DNA of 64,000 bases from Gemmatimonadaceae bacterium (GCA_019637355.1 JAHBVT010000001.1:620001-684000); one strand, 5' to 3'; numbered from the stretch's first letter, positions 44,853 through 54,937 are shown. The notes: generated from the sequence alone by a model not told the origin. Numbers and translations: made by a program.

Positions 44853-46379
44853 TCAGGGCGTGATGGTGAAGATGTCGGCGATACTGCGTTCATACTCCTG
44901 CACCGCGTGCTGGATCCCGGCATCGGTCCAGCCCAGCGTCGCGGCCATCCGCTTGGCAATGCGCGGGGCCACGCTGCGGCCTTGGTCGCGCAACTCGAAC
45001 GCAAGGAAGGTACGCCGGATCATCACGTCGGCCAACGACTCCGCGAACTCCTGCGTGACGGCGCGGTCGACGTCCACCTCGCGCCAGGCGAGCTCGGGCA
45101 CGATGCGCACGTCGCTGCCGCTCTCGGGGGCGCGCGCGCCGGGCAACGGCGCCTCGGCGGTGTCGCAGCGGCGACGGCCCATCCCGAGACGTTCGAGCGC
45201 GGCGTCCACGATCTGCGCGGCCTGCGGGCGGTACGTCGTGAGCTTGCCGCCGGTGGCGGTGAGCACGCCACGGCGCGTGACGTGCACCGCGTGCTCGCGC
45301 GAGGCGCTCGACGGATTGCCGGTGTTGCCCGCGGCCACCAACGGCCGGATGCCCGCCCAGGCGGAGACGATGTCGTCCTCGCCCAGCCGCGCATCGGGGA
45401 AGAACCGATTGCAGGCGTTGAGGAGGTAGCGCACATCGGCGCGCGAGGCGCGCACGCGCCGCGGATGCTCGTCGGTCGGCGTGTCCGTCGTGCCGATGAT
45501 CGTGTGCCCTCCGCTGGCCGGCAGCGTGAACAGCACGCGCCCGTCGTCCGGCGAGAGCATCGTCACGGCCGACACATTGCCCACGCGCGCCGCCGGCACG
45601 GCGATGTGCACGCCCTTGGTGCCGCGCACGGCCGGGCCGGCCTGCGGATCCTCCATCCGCGCGATCTCGTCCGTCCAGGGACCGGTGCAGTTCACGACGA
45701 GGCGCGCGCGCACGTGCACGCTGTGCCCGCCGATGAGGTCCTGCACCTCGACTCCGTCGCAGGAGCCGTTTGCGTTGGCGTAGGTAAGGCGGTGCACCGG
45801 TGCGTGATTCATTACCACAGCGCCGTGGGCGACGGCATCGAGCACGTTGGCCAGCGTCAGGCGCGAATCGTCGGTGCCGGCATCCCAGTAGGTGGCGCCG
45901 CCAAGCAGTTGGTCGCGCGCGAGCATCGGCTCGGACTCCAGCACCTGTGCCGCGCCCAGCCGCCGGTGCCGCCCGACGTTCCGGAACGTGGCCAGCGCGT
46001 CGTACATCGTGAGCGCCGCGCCCAGCTGCCAGCGCTTCACCCGCGCGCCGCGGTACACCGGCCAGGTGAACCGCAGCGGCCGGACGAGGTGCGGCGCGTT
46101 CTGGAGCAGGCGCCGGCGCTCCTGGCTGGACTCCCACACCAGGTGCAGGTAGCCGTGCTCGAGGTAGCGTACGCCGCCGTGGATGAGGCGCGAGGAGCGG
46201 CTGGAGGTCCCGGCGGCGAAGTCCTCGGCTTCCACCAGCGCCACGCGCAGGCCGCGGCGGGCGGCGTCGCGGGCCACGCCGGCACCGGTGATTCCCCCGC
46301 CCACGACGACGAGGTCGAAGCGGTCGGCGGCCAGCGCCGCGAGGCGCGCGGCCCGGGGGGAGGGCGGGGAAGCGGACAT
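44853..46379 (-). CDS. glpD: Glycerol-3-phosphate dehydrogenase (FAD)
   Basis: 508 aa. FAD site FDLVVVGGGITGAGVARDAA, GTSSRSSRLIHGGVRYLEHG, RGTKGVHIAVP, HTIIGTTDTPTDEHP and a C-terminal DAO_C domain with IRRTFLAFELRDQG and KRMAATLGWTD. Oxidises glycerol-3-phosphate to DHAP at the membrane, feeding electrons to quinone. It leads an operon with the BNR lipoprotein (1-nt gap) and the TlpA-like gene. The ATG at 46379 was chosen as a normal family start; longer frames are shadows. Confidence 0.95.
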   Translation of the reverse strand: MSASPPSPRAARLAALAADRFDLVVVGGGITGAGVARDAARRGLRVALVEAEDFAAGTSSRSSRLIHGGVRYLEHGYLHLVWESSQERRRLLQNAPHLVRPLRFTWPVYRGARVKRWQLGAALTMYDALATFRNVGRHRRLGAAQVLESEPMLARDQLLGGATYWDAGTDDSRLTLANVLDAVAHGAVVMNHAPVHRLTYANANGSCDGVEVQDLIGGHSVHVRARLVVNCTGPWTDEIARMEDPQAGPAVRGTKGVHIAVPAARVGNVSAVTMLSPDDGRVLFTLPASGGHTIIGTTDTPTDEHPRRVRASRADVRYLLNACNRFFPDARLGEDDIVSAWAGIRPLVAAGNTGNPSSASREHAVHVTRRGVLTATGGKLTTYRPQAAQIVDAALERLGMGRRRCDTAEAPLPGARAPESGSDVRIVPELAWREVDVDRAVTQEFAESLADVMIRRTFLAFELRDQGRSVAPRIAKRMAATLGWTDAGIQHAVQEYERSIADIFTITP

Positions 46380-46436
46380 CGCTTGGACGATAGCCCCGCC
46401 GCCCCCACGGGGATAGGCGGCAGCTACCTTTATGGT

Positions 46437-47729
46437 ATGCCTATCTATGAGCCGGGGCGGCGCATCGCGATCATCGCGGGCGTGCGGACCCCATTCGCCA
46501 AGGCCGGCACCACCCTCAGGGCGCTCAGCGCGATCGAGCTTGGCAAGATCGCCGTCAGCGAATTGGTGCATCGGACCGAGTTGGACCCCAAGAGCCTCGA
46601 CCTGCTCACCTTCGGCACGGTCATTCCCAACGTCACGGCGCCGAACATCGCGCGTGAGATCGCACTGCTGCCGCTGCTGCCCAAGGGCGTGGATGCCTTC
46701 AGCGTCTCGCGCGCCTGCGCCTCGGCGAACCAGGCGATCACCGACGCCGCCGACCAGATTGCGCTGGGCCACGCCAGCATCGCCATTGCCGGCGGCGCCG
46801 AGTCGCTGTCGAACGTGCCGATCCTGCACTCGCGCGGCTTCTCCGACGCGCTGGTCGCGGCGAGCAAGGCCAAGACCCTGGGGCAGCGCGTACAGGCCTT
46901 CTCGAAGATCCGCGGCAAGGACTTCATCCCAATCACGCCGGCCATCGCCGAGCCGACCACCGGTGAGACGATGGGCCAGAGCGCCGAGAAGATGGCCAAG
47001 CTCAACGGCATCACGCGCGAGGAGCAGGACCGCTTCGCGCTGGCCTCGCACCTGAACGCGGCCGCCGGCATCAAGGACGGCCGCCTCAGGGCCGAGATCG
47101 CGCCGGTAATCGCCGGTCCCAAGTACGAGGCGGTGACCGACGACAACATCGTGCGCGCCGACACCACTTTCGAGGCGCTCTCGGCGCTCAAGCCGGTGTT
47201 CGACAAGCGCTACGGCAGCATCACCGCGGGAAATGCGTCGCCGCTCACCGACGGTGCGGCAGCGGTGCTCCTGATGCGCGAGGACGTCGCCAAGTCGCTG
47301 GGCTTCACGCCCAAGGCGTACATCCGCAGTTACGCCTACGCGGCGCTGGATCCGGGCGAGCAGTTGCTGCAGGCGCCGGTGCTGGCCGCACCCAAGGCGC
47401 TCAAGCGCGCCGGTCTCACGCTCGCGCAGATGGATCTCGTCGAGATGCACGAGGCCTTCGCGGCGCAGGTGCTCAGCAACCTGAAGGGCTTCGAGAGCAA
47501 GGAGTGGGCGCAGCGCGCCGGCGCGAGCGAGGCCACCGGCACGGTGGACCGCAGCAAGCTGAACGTGATGGGCGGCTCGGTGAGCATCGGGCACCCGTTC
47601 GGCGCCACGGGCGCGCGCATCCTCACGACGCTGGTGAACGAGCTGGGCCGCCGCGGCGGACAGTTCGGCCTGATGACCGTCTGCGCGGCCGGCGGGCTCG
47701 GCCACGCGATGGTGGTGGAGCGCGCCTGA
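46437..47729 (+). CDS. fadI: Acetyl-CoA acyltransferase (thiolase, FadI-like)
   Basis: 430 aa, the length of FadI-type thiolases. Nucleophile Cys in SVSRACASANQAITDAADQI, then LVEMHEAFAAQVLSNL, GGSVSIGHPFGATGAR and the second active Cys in TVCAAGGLGHAMVVERA. Catalyses the last step of beta-oxidation. It overlaps the fadJ start by one base (TGATG), so both subunits of the complex are co-translated. Confidence 0.92.
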   Translation: MPIYEPGRRIAIIAGVRTPFAKAGTTLRALSAIELGKIAVSELVHRTELDPKSLDLLTFGTVIPNVTAPNIAREIALLPLLPKGVDAFSVSRACASANQAITDAADQIALGHASIAIAGGAESLSNVPILHSRGFSDALVAASKAKTLGQRVQAFSKIRGKDFIPITPAIAEPTTGETMGQSAEKMAKLNGITREEQDRFALASHLNAAAGIKDGRLRAEIAPVIAGPKYEAVTDDNIVRADTTFEALSALKPVFDKRYGSITAGNASPLTDGAAAVLLMREDVAKSLGFTPKAYIRSYAYAALDPGEQLLQAPVLAAPKALKRAGLTLAQMDLVEMHEAFAAQVLSNLKGFESKEWAQRAGASEATGTVDRSKLNVMGGSVSIGHPFGATGARILTTLVNELGRRGGQFGLMTVCAAGGLGHAMVVERA

Positions 47730-49882
47730 TGCCCAACGCACTCAGCCTGGAGATGGTGGACGGCGTCGCCGTCATCACCTTCGACCTCAAGGACGAGAGC
47801 ATCAACAAGTTCTCGCCAGCCGTGATCGACGAGTTCACGGCGATGATCGAGCGCCTCGACAAGGACGCGTCGGTGAAGGCCGCCGTGCTGATCTCCGGCA
47901 AGCCGGGCACGTTCATCGCCGGCGCCGACATCGACCAGTTCCTCGAGTTCAAGACGGCCAAGGACGCGCAGACGGCCAGCGCGTTCGGCCACACGATGAT
48001 GTCGCGCATCGAGAAGGGCCGCGTGCCAGTGGTCGCCGCGATCGAAGGCGCCTGCCTCGGCGGTGGCCTGGAGTTCGCGCTGGCCTGCGCGTATCGCATC
48101 GCGGCGGACACGCCGAAGATGGTGCTCGCGCTGCCGGAAGTGCAGCTCGGCTTGATCCCCGGCGCCGGTGGCACGCAGCGCCTGCCGCGCCGCGTCGGCC
48201 TGCAGGTGGCGCTGGATATGATCCTGACCGGCAAGAACGTGCGTGCCAAGAAGGCCCTGCAGACAGGCCTCGTGGACGAGCTGGTGCACCCGAGCATCCT
48301 GCGCAGCCTCGCCATCGAGCGCGCCAAGGAGCTCGCGGCCGGCACCATCGCGCGCCAGCGCGACGACCGCAAGCACGGCGCCAAGGAGATGTTGCTGGAC
48401 GACAATCGCCTCGGCCGCGCGGTGGTATTCCGGCAGGCGCGCGAGATGACGCAGAAGAAGTCCAAGGGCCACTACCCGGCGCTGTTCGCCGCCATCGACG
48501 CCATCCAGGCCGGCTACTCCGGCAGCGAAGCCGAGGGCTTCGCCGAGGAGGCGCGGCTCTTCGGCGAGATGGCGATGACGCCGGTGTGTAAGCAACTGAT
48601 GTTCCTCTTCTACGCGACCACGTCGCTGAAGAAGGACGCCGGACTCGGCGTTGACGTGAAGGGCAAGCCGGTCGACCGCATCGCCGTGCTCGGCACAGGC
48701 TTTATGGGCGCCGGCATCGCCAGCATCAGCGTGGCGCAGGGCGTACCGGTGCGCTTCAAGGACACGTCGCCGGCGCAGGTGGCCAAGGGCGTGGCGGCGG
48801 TGCGCGACGTGATCAAGGACCGGCTCACCAAGCGCCAGATCACGCGGCAGCAGTTCGACGACCAGATGTCGTTGGTGGCCGGCACCACCGACTACACCGG
48901 CTTCGGCCGTGTGCCGCTGGTGATCGAGGCGGTATTCGAGGAGTTGTCGGTGAAGCACAAGGTGCTCGCCGAGACCGAGACGGTGCTGCCGCCGGACGCC
49001 ATCTTCGCGACTAACACCAGCACGATCCCGATTACGAAGATCGCGGCGGCGAGCAAGCGCCCCGAGCAGGTGATCGGGATGCACTTCTTCTCGCCGGTGC
49101 ACAAGATGCCGCTGCTCGAGGTGATCGTCACGCCGCGCACGGCGGCGGAGGTTGCGGCGACGGTCGTGGACTTCGGTCGCCGCATCGGCAAGACGGTGAT
49201 CATCGTGAACGATGCGCCGGGCTTCTACGTGAACCGCATCCTCGCACCCTACGTGAACGAGGCGGGCCTGCTGCTCGACGAGGGCGTGGCGGTGGACGCG
49301 ATCGACAAGGCGATGGCGCAGTTCGGCTTTCCGGTGGGGCCGATCAACCTCATCGACGAAGTCGGTCTCGACATCGCCGGCAAGAGCGGCGCGATTATGG
49401 CCGAGGCCTTCGGCGGCCGGATGACGCCGAGCGTGGCGCTGCGCCAGGTGCTCGGCGCCGGCCGGCTGGGCCGCAAGGGCAAGAGCGGCTTCTACGTGTA
49501 CGACGAGAAGGGCAAGCGAGGCGACGTGGATGAGAGCGTCTACCAGATCTATCCCGGCGGCGCGAAGCGCACGCAGGTGCCCAAGGAAGAGATCCAACGC
49601 CGCCTCAGCCTCGCGATGGTGAACGAGGCCGCACGCTGCCTCGAGGAAGGCATCATCCGCTCCGCCCGCGACGGCGACATCGGCGCGGTGTTCGGCATCG
49701 GGTTCCCGCCGTTCCGTGGCGGGCCGTTCCGGCACATCGACGCGGTGGGCGTGGCGGAGGTGGTGAAGCAGCTCGAGGCGCTGGATGCGAAGGCGTCGGG
49801 CCGGTTCACGCCGGCGAAGCTGCTCGTGGAGATGGCACGGGAGGGGCGGACGTTCTATCCGGCTGAGGGGAAGCGGGTTTGA
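47729..49882 (+). CDS. fadJ: Fatty-acid oxidation complex alpha subunit FadJ-like
   Basis: 717 aa. N-terminal enoyl-CoA hydratase (FIAGADIDQFLEF, AIEGACLGGGLEFALACAYR, LPEVQLGLIPGAGGTQRLPR) and C-terminal 3-hydroxyacyl-CoA dehydrogenase (VLGTGFMGAGIASISVAQG, NTSTIPITKIAAASKRPEQV, GMHFFSPVHKMPLLEVI, GRKGKSGFYVY). All catalytic regions are present. Acts with the upstream thiolase in beta-oxidation. Confidence 0.93.
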   Translation: MPNALSLEMVDGVAVITFDLKDESINKFSPAVIDEFTAMIERLDKDASVKAAVLISGKPGTFIAGADIDQFLEFKTAKDAQTASAFGHTMMSRIEKGRVPVVAAIEGACLGGGLEFALACAYRIAADTPKMVLALPEVQLGLIPGAGGTQRLPRRVGLQVALDMILTGKNVRAKKALQTGLVDELVHPSILRSLAIERAKELAAGTIARQRDDRKHGAKEMLLDDNRLGRAVVFRQAREMTQKKSKGHYPALFAAIDAIQAGYSGSEAEGFAEEARLFGEMAMTPVCKQLMFLFYATTSLKKDAGLGVDVKGKPVDRIAVLGTGFMGAGIASISVAQGVPVRFKDTSPAQVAKGVAAVRDVIKDRLTKRQITRQQFDDQMSLVAGTTDYTGFGRVPLVIEAVFEELSVKHKVLAETETVLPPDAIFATNTSTIPITKIAAASKRPEQVIGMHFFSPVHKMPLLEVIVTPRTAAEVAATVVDFGRRIGKTVIIVNDAPGFYVNRILAPYVNEAGLLLDEGVAVDAIDKAMAQFGFPVGPINLIDEVGLDIAGKSGAIMAEAFGGRMTPSVALRQVLGAGRLGRKGKSGFYVYDEKGKRGDVDESVYQIYPGGAKRTQVPKEEIQRRLSLAMVNEAARCLEEGIIRSARDGDIGAVFGIGFPPFRGGPFRHIDAVGVAEVVKQLEALDAKASGRFTPAKLLVEMAREGRTFYPAEGKRV

Positions 49883-49888
49883 GTTAAT

Positions 49889-49966
49889 GACGGATGACGG
49901 ATGACGGATGACGGATGACGGATGACTGATGACGGATGACGGATGACAAGGGACGGATGACGGATG
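49889..49966. repeat. Heptanucleotide tandem repeat (GACGGAT)n
   Basis: About eleven near-identical 7-bp units GACGGAT, some altered (GACTGAT, GACAAGG), directly after the fadJ stop. The same unit recurs at 57246-57297, and its complement lies inside the M14 peptidase signal-peptide codons at 50067-50087. Confidence 0.92.
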
Positions 49967-50020
49967 CTTCTTTGGCGGAACAGGCGGGCTTGCCCGCGGA
50001 ACTCATCAATTCAGCGTGAA

Positions 50021-51676
50021 ATGAACCGACTATTCCTCGTGGTAACGGCTGCCGTACTTGTCTTGCATCCGTCCTCCGTCATCCGTCCCCTACACGCCCA
50101 ACAAACCCGCGCCGAGTCCAGCGCCTACACCGCGACCTCGAGCCACGCTGACGTGCTCGGCTTCCTCGACTCGCTGCAGCGCGCGCATCCGGATGCCTTC
50201 GTGCGCGGGGAGATCGGAACGTCAGGGCAGGGGCGTGCGCTGCCGTACCTCCTGATCTCGCGGCCGCTAGTGCGCGATGCGGCCGAGGCGCGGCGCAGCG
50301 GCAAGCCGATCGTGTACGTGCAAGGCAACATCCACGGCGGCGAGGTGGAGGGGAAGGAAGCCCTGCTGGCGCTGGTCCGTGACCTGCTGCGCGACGCGCG
50401 GCCCAACGTGCTGGATTCCATCGTGCTCGTCGCGGTGCCGATCTACAACGCCGACGGCAACGACGCCTTCGGGCCGCAGGAGCGGATGCGGGGCTCGCAG
50501 AACGGGCCGCAGCTCGTCGGCAACCGGCCCAACGCGCAGACGCTGGACCTGAACCGCGACTACATCAAGGTCGAGGCGCCGGAGACGGCGGCATCGATGC
50601 GGATGTTCGCGCTGTTCGATCCGCACGTGTTTATGGACCTGCACACGACCAACGGGTCGTATCACGGCTACGCGCTCACCTACTCGCCGTCGTTGCATCC
50701 GGGTGCGATGGATCCGGTGCTGGCGCCGGCCGGTCCGTTCACGCGCGATACGCTGCTGCCGCTGATCCGCCAGCGGATGCAGGCGCGGCACCGCATCGAG
50801 ACCTTCGACTACGGCAACTTCACCGGCCGCGACGACGTCACCAATGCGCAGAAGTCCGGCTGGGCCACGTATGAGCACGTGCCGCGCTTCGGCACCAACT
50901 ACTACGGCCTGCGCAACCGCATCTCGATCCTCAGCGAGGCGTACTCGCACGATCCCTTCGAGCGCCGCGTGCTTGCGACTTACCACTATGTGCGTGAGAC
51001 GCTGAGCGCGGTGGCCGAGCATCGTGACGTGGTTTTGGCGCGCACACGGCGCACGGGGATGCCCGCGGCGCTGCCGGCGTCCACAGCGGTGCCGATTCGC
51101 GCGCGGATGACCACGACGCCGTTCACGGCGCCGATTCTCGTCGAGACGCTGATCCCGACGGGCGACTCGATCCGCTACGAGCCCGGGCTGCGCCGCGGCT
51201 TCCGGCGGTCGAACGTGTTCACGGCCGTCGAGATGCCGGTGTACGACCGTTTCGAGGCCACCCGCACGCGCACGCTGCCCACCGCGTGGCTGGTGCCCGG
51301 CGACGACACGGCCTTCGTGGCGCGTCTGGGCCTGCACGGCCTCGAGCTCACCGAGATCAGCTCGCAGGGCGGCTCGGCGGGCACGGTGAACGCCGAGCGT
51401 TTCATCGTGGACTCGATCATTCGCTCGCCGCGCAACTTCCAGGGGCACAACGAAGTGCGCCTTGAAGGCCGATGGGAGCCGACGCGCGTGGACCTGCGCG
51501 GCCGTTTCTGGCTGGTGCGTGCCACGCCGCGGCAGGCGCTGCTCGCCGCCATCCTGCTCGAGCCCGAGAGCGATGACGGGCTCACGACCTGGAACTTCCT
51601 TGACGCCGCGCTCCGCGTCGGCGCGCCGCACCCGGTGATGCGTATCATCGGACCGCTGCCGCGCACGCTGCGCTGA
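50021..51676 (+). CDS. Exported M14-family zinc carboxypeptidase
   Basis: 551 aa. The signal region MNRLFLVVTAAVLVLHPSSV is followed by an M14 domain: QGNIHGGEVEGKEALLALV (HxxE zinc ligands), LDLNRDYIKVEAPET (Arg), MDLHTTNGSYHGYALTYSP (His ligand), ISILSEAYSHDPFERR (catalytic Glu). The C-terminal 200 residues are a beta-rich accessory domain. Codons for HPSSVIRP are made from heptanucleotide repeat units (ATCCGTC, CTCCGTC, ATCCGTC). Confidence 0.9.
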   Translation: MNRLFLVVTAAVLVLHPSSVIRPLHAQQTRAESSAYTATSSHADVLGFLDSLQRAHPDAFVRGEIGTSGQGRALPYLLISRPLVRDAAEARRSGKPIVYVQGNIHGGEVEGKEALLALVRDLLRDARPNVLDSIVLVAVPIYNADGNDAFGPQERMRGSQNGPQLVGNRPNAQTLDLNRDYIKVEAPETAASMRMFALFDPHVFMDLHTTNGSYHGYALTYSPSLHPGAMDPVLAPAGPFTRDTLLPLIRQRMQARHRIETFDYGNFTGRDDVTNAQKSGWATYEHVPRFGTNYYGLRNRISILSEAYSHDPFERRVLATYHYVRETLSAVAEHRDVVLARTRRTGMPAALPASTAVPIRARMTTTPFTAPILVETLIPTGDSIRYEPGLRRGFRRSNVFTAVEMPVYDRFEATRTRTLPTAWLVPGDDTAFVARLGLHGLELTEISSQGGSAGTVNAERFIVDSIIRSPRNFQGHNEVRLEGRWEPTRVDLRGRFWLVRATPRQALLAAILLEPESDDGLTTWNFLDAALRVGAPHPVMRIIGPLPRTLR

Positions 51677-51691
51677 CCCTACACCTTCCCA

Positions 51692-52624
51692 ATGCTCCGT
51701 AAGTCACTGCTGTACCTGTCGCACCAGCCGCAGATCTTCCGTTTCGTCCGCAACAACGGCCTGGCCAAGAGGTTCGCCTCGCGCTTCGTGGCCGGTGAGA
51801 CCATCGCCACCGCCTGCGATGCCGTCGCCGAGCTCAAGGCCAGGGGTATCGCCGCCTCGCTCGACCTGCTCGGTGAGTCGGTCACCAACGCCGCCGAGGC
51901 CCGCGAGACCGCGCGGCAGTACCTCGAGCTGCTGGACGAGATGCAGCGCCGCGGCCTTGAGCTGAACGTCTCCGTGAAGCTCACGGCGCTCGGGCAGGAC
52001 ATCGACGACGCGCTCTGCGAAGAGAACATCCGCGCGATCCTCGCCAAGGCCGGGGCGCAGGGCGGCTTCGTGCGCCTCGATATGGAAGGCTCGCCGTACA
52101 CGCAACGCACGCTCGACTTCTTCGAGCAGAAGTTGCGTCCCGGCTTCCCGGACACCGTGGGCGTCGTGCTGCAGAGCGCGCTGCGCCGTACGCTGGATGA
52201 TGTGCAGTGGAGCATCGAGCGGCAGTGCCGCGTGCGCATCTGCAAGGGTGCGTATCTCGAGCCGGCGACGGTGGCGTTTCCTGCCAAGAAGGACGTGGAC
52301 GCCAACTACGTGATGGCGATGCATCGCCTGATGGAGCACGGCAACTATCCGGGCCTCGCGACGCACGACGAGGCGATCATCGCCGAGGCCGTGCGGTTCG
52401 CGAAGGCCAAGGGCATCGCGCCGGAGCGCTTCGAGTTCCAGATGCTCTACGGCGTGCGCCGCGACCTGCAGGAGCAGCTCGTGCGCGACGGCTGGCGGAT
52501 GCGCGTGTACGTGCCCTTCGGCACGCAGTGGTATCCGTACCTGATGCGACGCCTCGCCGAGCGCCCCGCCAACCTGGCCTTCATCACCGGCAACGTGATG
52601 AAGGAAATGGTGAAGCGCCGTTGA
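51692..52624 (+). CDS. Proline dehydrogenase (monofunctional)
   Basis: 310 aa, typical of monofunctional PRODH. KLTALGQDIDDALCEENIRA, VRLDMEGSPYTQRTLDFFE, RICKGAYLEPATVAFP, LATHDEAIIAEAVRFAK, FEFQMLYGVRRDLQEQLV and RVYVPFGTQWYPYLMRRLAE are the FAD/proline-site motifs. Oxidises proline to P5C with FAD. No P5C dehydrogenase is adjacent. Stop overlaps the TTG start of the next gene. Confidence 0.93.
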   Translation: MLRKSLLYLSHQPQIFRFVRNNGLAKRFASRFVAGETIATACDAVAELKARGIAASLDLLGESVTNAAEARETARQYLELLDEMQRRGLELNVSVKLTALGQDIDDALCEENIRAILAKAGAQGGFVRLDMEGSPYTQRTLDFFEQKLRPGFPDTVGVVLQSALRRTLDDVQWSIERQCRVRICKGAYLEPATVAFPAKKDVDANYVMAMHRLMEHGNYPGLATHDEAIIAEAVRFAKAKGIAPERFEFQMLYGVRRDLQEQLVRDGWRMRVYVPFGTQWYPYLMRRLAERPANLAFITGNVMKEMVKRR

Positions 52625-52956
52625 GCCGATTCCTTCCCGCGGACCACGCCAAGGGCGACGAGACCACCGTCGGCGGCTACGAAGCCGTGCACGCGCGGCC
52701 GGCGGCGCTGGATGCGCGGGACGGATTCTCGTACAGCATCGCGCGGATGGCGGACCTGCTGGGCGATGATCCGCGTGGCGCCTGCGGTGCGTACCTGATG
52801 TTCCTGCGTTGGCGGCGCATCGGCGAGGAAGGCGTCGAGGGACACCTCGAGACTGCCTACCTCGAATTCGGCGCGACGCGTGAGGCGGCGCTTGACGCCC
52901 TCGGGGCCTGGCGGATTGCGCGCGCGCAGGCGCTTCTCGACGAGCTCCTGCCGTGA
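52621..52956 (+). CDS. Small hypothetical protein between prodh and rsgA
   Basis: 111 aa from a TTG start overlapping the upstream stop; the next gene begins in its stop region (GTGA). Contains GFSYSIARMADLLGDDPRGA and GHLETAYLEFGATREAALDA. No family was recognised. The tight overlaps on both sides indicate that it is expressed. Confidence 0.65.
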   Translation: MSRFLPADHAKGDETTVGGYEAVHARPAALDARDGFSYSIARMADLLGDDPRGACGAYLMFLRWRRIGEEGVEGHLETAYLEFGATREAALDALGAWRIARAQALLDELLP

Positions 52957-53888
52957 GCGCGCGCGAGGGCATCGTGATCGAGGGCACGGGCGGCGTGTGG
53001 CAGGTGCGCACGCGCGACGGCGAGTTGCTGCCGGCGGCGTTGGCCGGACGGCTCAAGCAGGAGGACCGCGACCACGTGAAGCTCGCCGTCGGCGACCACG
53101 TCAGCGTCGAGCCTGAGGAGAGCGATCGGGGATGGCGCATCGTGGCCATCGGGCCGCGACGCGGCGTATTGGCGCGCCGCGAACCTGGCGGCCGCTACGG
53201 CGAACGCGTGCTCGCCGCCAACGTGGACCAGGTCTGCGTGGTGTTCTCCGTCGCGAATCCCGAGCCGCATCCGCGGATGATCGATCGCTTCCTCGTGACC
53301 AGCGAGGCCAACGACCTCGAGGCGCACGTGGTCTTCAACAAGGTGGACCTCGCCAGCGACGATGCGGAGGTGGACGCGCTCGCGCGTCCCTACGAACGCG
53401 CCGGCTACGCCGTGCATCGCACCAGCGTGAAGCGGAACGTGGGTCTCGACGAGCTGCGCGGCGTGCTGCACGGCAAGGTCACCGCCGTCACCGGCCCCAG
53501 CGGCGTGGGCAAGTCCTCGCTGCTCAACACCCTGCATCCCGGCATCGCGCTGCGCATCGGCGAGATCTCGCAGAGCGTCAACAAGGGGCGCCACACCACC
53601 GTCGGCGCGAAGCTCATCCCGTTGCCCGACGGCGACGACGGTTACCTCGTGGACACCCCCGGCCTGCGCGAGATCGCGATGTGGGGCCTGCCCTCGGAGT
53701 CCCTGGACCAGTGCTTCCCCGAGTTCCGCCCTTACCTCGGCGAGTGTCGCTTCCAGGACTGCTCGCACGAGGTGGAACCCAGCTGCGCCGTCCGCGCCGC
53801 CGTGGACGCCGGCGCGGTGGATGCCGGCCGTTACGAGAGCTATGTCAAACTCTTGGGGGAACTCAAGCTGTCGGAACGAGTACGCTAG
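52953..53888 (+). CDS. rsgA: Ribosome small subunit GTPase RsgA
   Basis: 311 aa from GTG. N-terminal OB fold (GIVIEGTGGVWQVRTRDGEL), circularly permuted GTPase with NKVDL first (about 129-133), then GPSGVGKSSLLN (181-192) and DTPGLRE, and a C-terminal zinc knuckle (ECRFQDCSHEVEPSCAV). RsgA checks 30S maturation. Length and domain order are normal. Confidence 0.96.
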   Translation: MSAREGIVIEGTGGVWQVRTRDGELLPAALAGRLKQEDRDHVKLAVGDHVSVEPEESDRGWRIVAIGPRRGVLARREPGGRYGERVLAANVDQVCVVFSVANPEPHPRMIDRFLVTSEANDLEAHVVFNKVDLASDDAEVDALARPYERAGYAVHRTSVKRNVGLDELRGVLHGKVTAVTGPSGVGKSSLLNTLHPGIALRIGEISQSVNKGRHTTVGAKLIPLPDGDDGYLVDTPGLREIAMWGLPSESLDQCFPEFRPYLGECRFQDCSHEVEPSCAVRAAVDAGAVDAGRYESYVKLLGELKLSERVR

Positions 53889-53929
53889 AGCGTCGCTCTT
53901 CCCAACTGACCCCCTTCTCGCCTCGCCCA

Positions 53930-54865
53930 ATGTGCCGCAAGTCGCTGTTGCGCATCCCGCCGTCGCTGCGCTCGCTGCTGATGTTGCTGTTGTTGCAGTT
54001 GCTGTCCCCTTCCGTCTTCAGTCTTCCGTCCCAAGCGCCTGCTTCCCCCGGCGCCGCCGACTTCAACGCCGGGATGGCCCATATGCGCGCCGGCAACCCC
54101 GACCGCGCCGAGCGAAGCTTTGAGCGCGCCATCGAGAAAGAGCCGCGCAACGGCACCTACCATCTTTGGCTCGGTAACGCCGTCGGCCAGCAGGCCCAGA
54201 ACGCCAGCGTCGTGCGGCAGCCGTTTATGGCGCGGCGCATTCGGAACTCTTTCGAGCGTGCGGTGGCGTTGGACCCCAACCTCCTCGACGCGCGCGACGG
54301 TCTGATTCAGTTCTACCTCGCCGCGCCGTCGGTGATGGGTGGCGACGTTAACAAGGCACGTGAGCAGCAGGCCGAGATCGCCAAGCGCGACGTCGTGCGT
54401 GGCCACATCGCCGCCGCGAACATCGCCTGGCACGGACGCGACACCGTGGCCACCGAACGCGCCCTCCGCGCCGCCGTGGCCGCGGCGCCCGACTCTGCCG
54501 CGCCGGTCTTGAGCCTCGGCGCACGCCAGTACAACTGGGGCCGACCGGCAGACGCCTTTGCCACGTACGAGGGATTCCTGCGGCGGCATCCGCAGAACAT
54601 CCCAGTGCGCTACCAGTATGGGCGCCTCGCGGCGCTGACCGGCGAGAATCTGACCACCGCCGAGCGGCATCTGCGCGGTATTCTGGCGGTGGAGGAGTGG
54701 CCGCCAAACAACTTCTCGCCCAGCAAGGCCGCCGCCCACGCGCGACTCGGCGATGTGCTGCGGCGGCAGGGGAAGCGTGACGAAGCGCGGGCGGCGTACA
54801 ACACTGCGCTGGGGCTCGACGCAAACTTGCAGCTCGCCAAGGACGGGCTGCGCGCGCTCAACTGA
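53930..54865 (+). CDS. Exported TPR-repeat protein
   Basis: 311 aa. Hydrophobic signal SLRSLLMLLLLQLLSPSVFS followed by TPR-like helices (FNAGMAHMRAGNPDRAERSF, NSFERAVALDPNLLDARDG, HARLGDVLRRQGKRDEARAAY). Probably a periplasmic protein-interaction module. The codons for PSVFSLPS derive from three heptanucleotide units (TTCCGTC, TTCAGTC, TTCCGTC at 54010-54030), the same units as the intergenic repeat near 60.2 kb. Confidence 0.85.
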   Translation: MCRKSLLRIPPSLRSLLMLLLLQLLSPSVFSLPSQAPASPGAADFNAGMAHMRAGNPDRAERSFERAIEKEPRNGTYHLWLGNAVGQQAQNASVVRQPFMARRIRNSFERAVALDPNLLDARDGLIQFYLAAPSVMGGDVNKAREQQAEIAKRDVVRGHIAAANIAWHGRDTVATERALRAAVAAAPDSAAPVLSLGARQYNWGRPADAFATYEGFLRRHPQNIPVRYQYGRLAALTGENLTTAERHLRGILAVEEWPPNNFSPSKAAAHARLGDVLRRQGKRDEARAAYNTALGLDANLQLAKDGLRALN

Positions 54866-54937
54866 TCGTCCCGCAAACGCGGCTGACGTGAGATTCGCGT
54901 GGACTTCGCGGTCAGTGGATCCCCGCTCGCCGCGAAG

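Noticed and set aside
44853-47741. 962-codon minus-strand frame joining glpD to antisense of fadI
   Set aside because: The GlpD match begins at 46379; the upstream part is an Arg-rich shadow of fadI.
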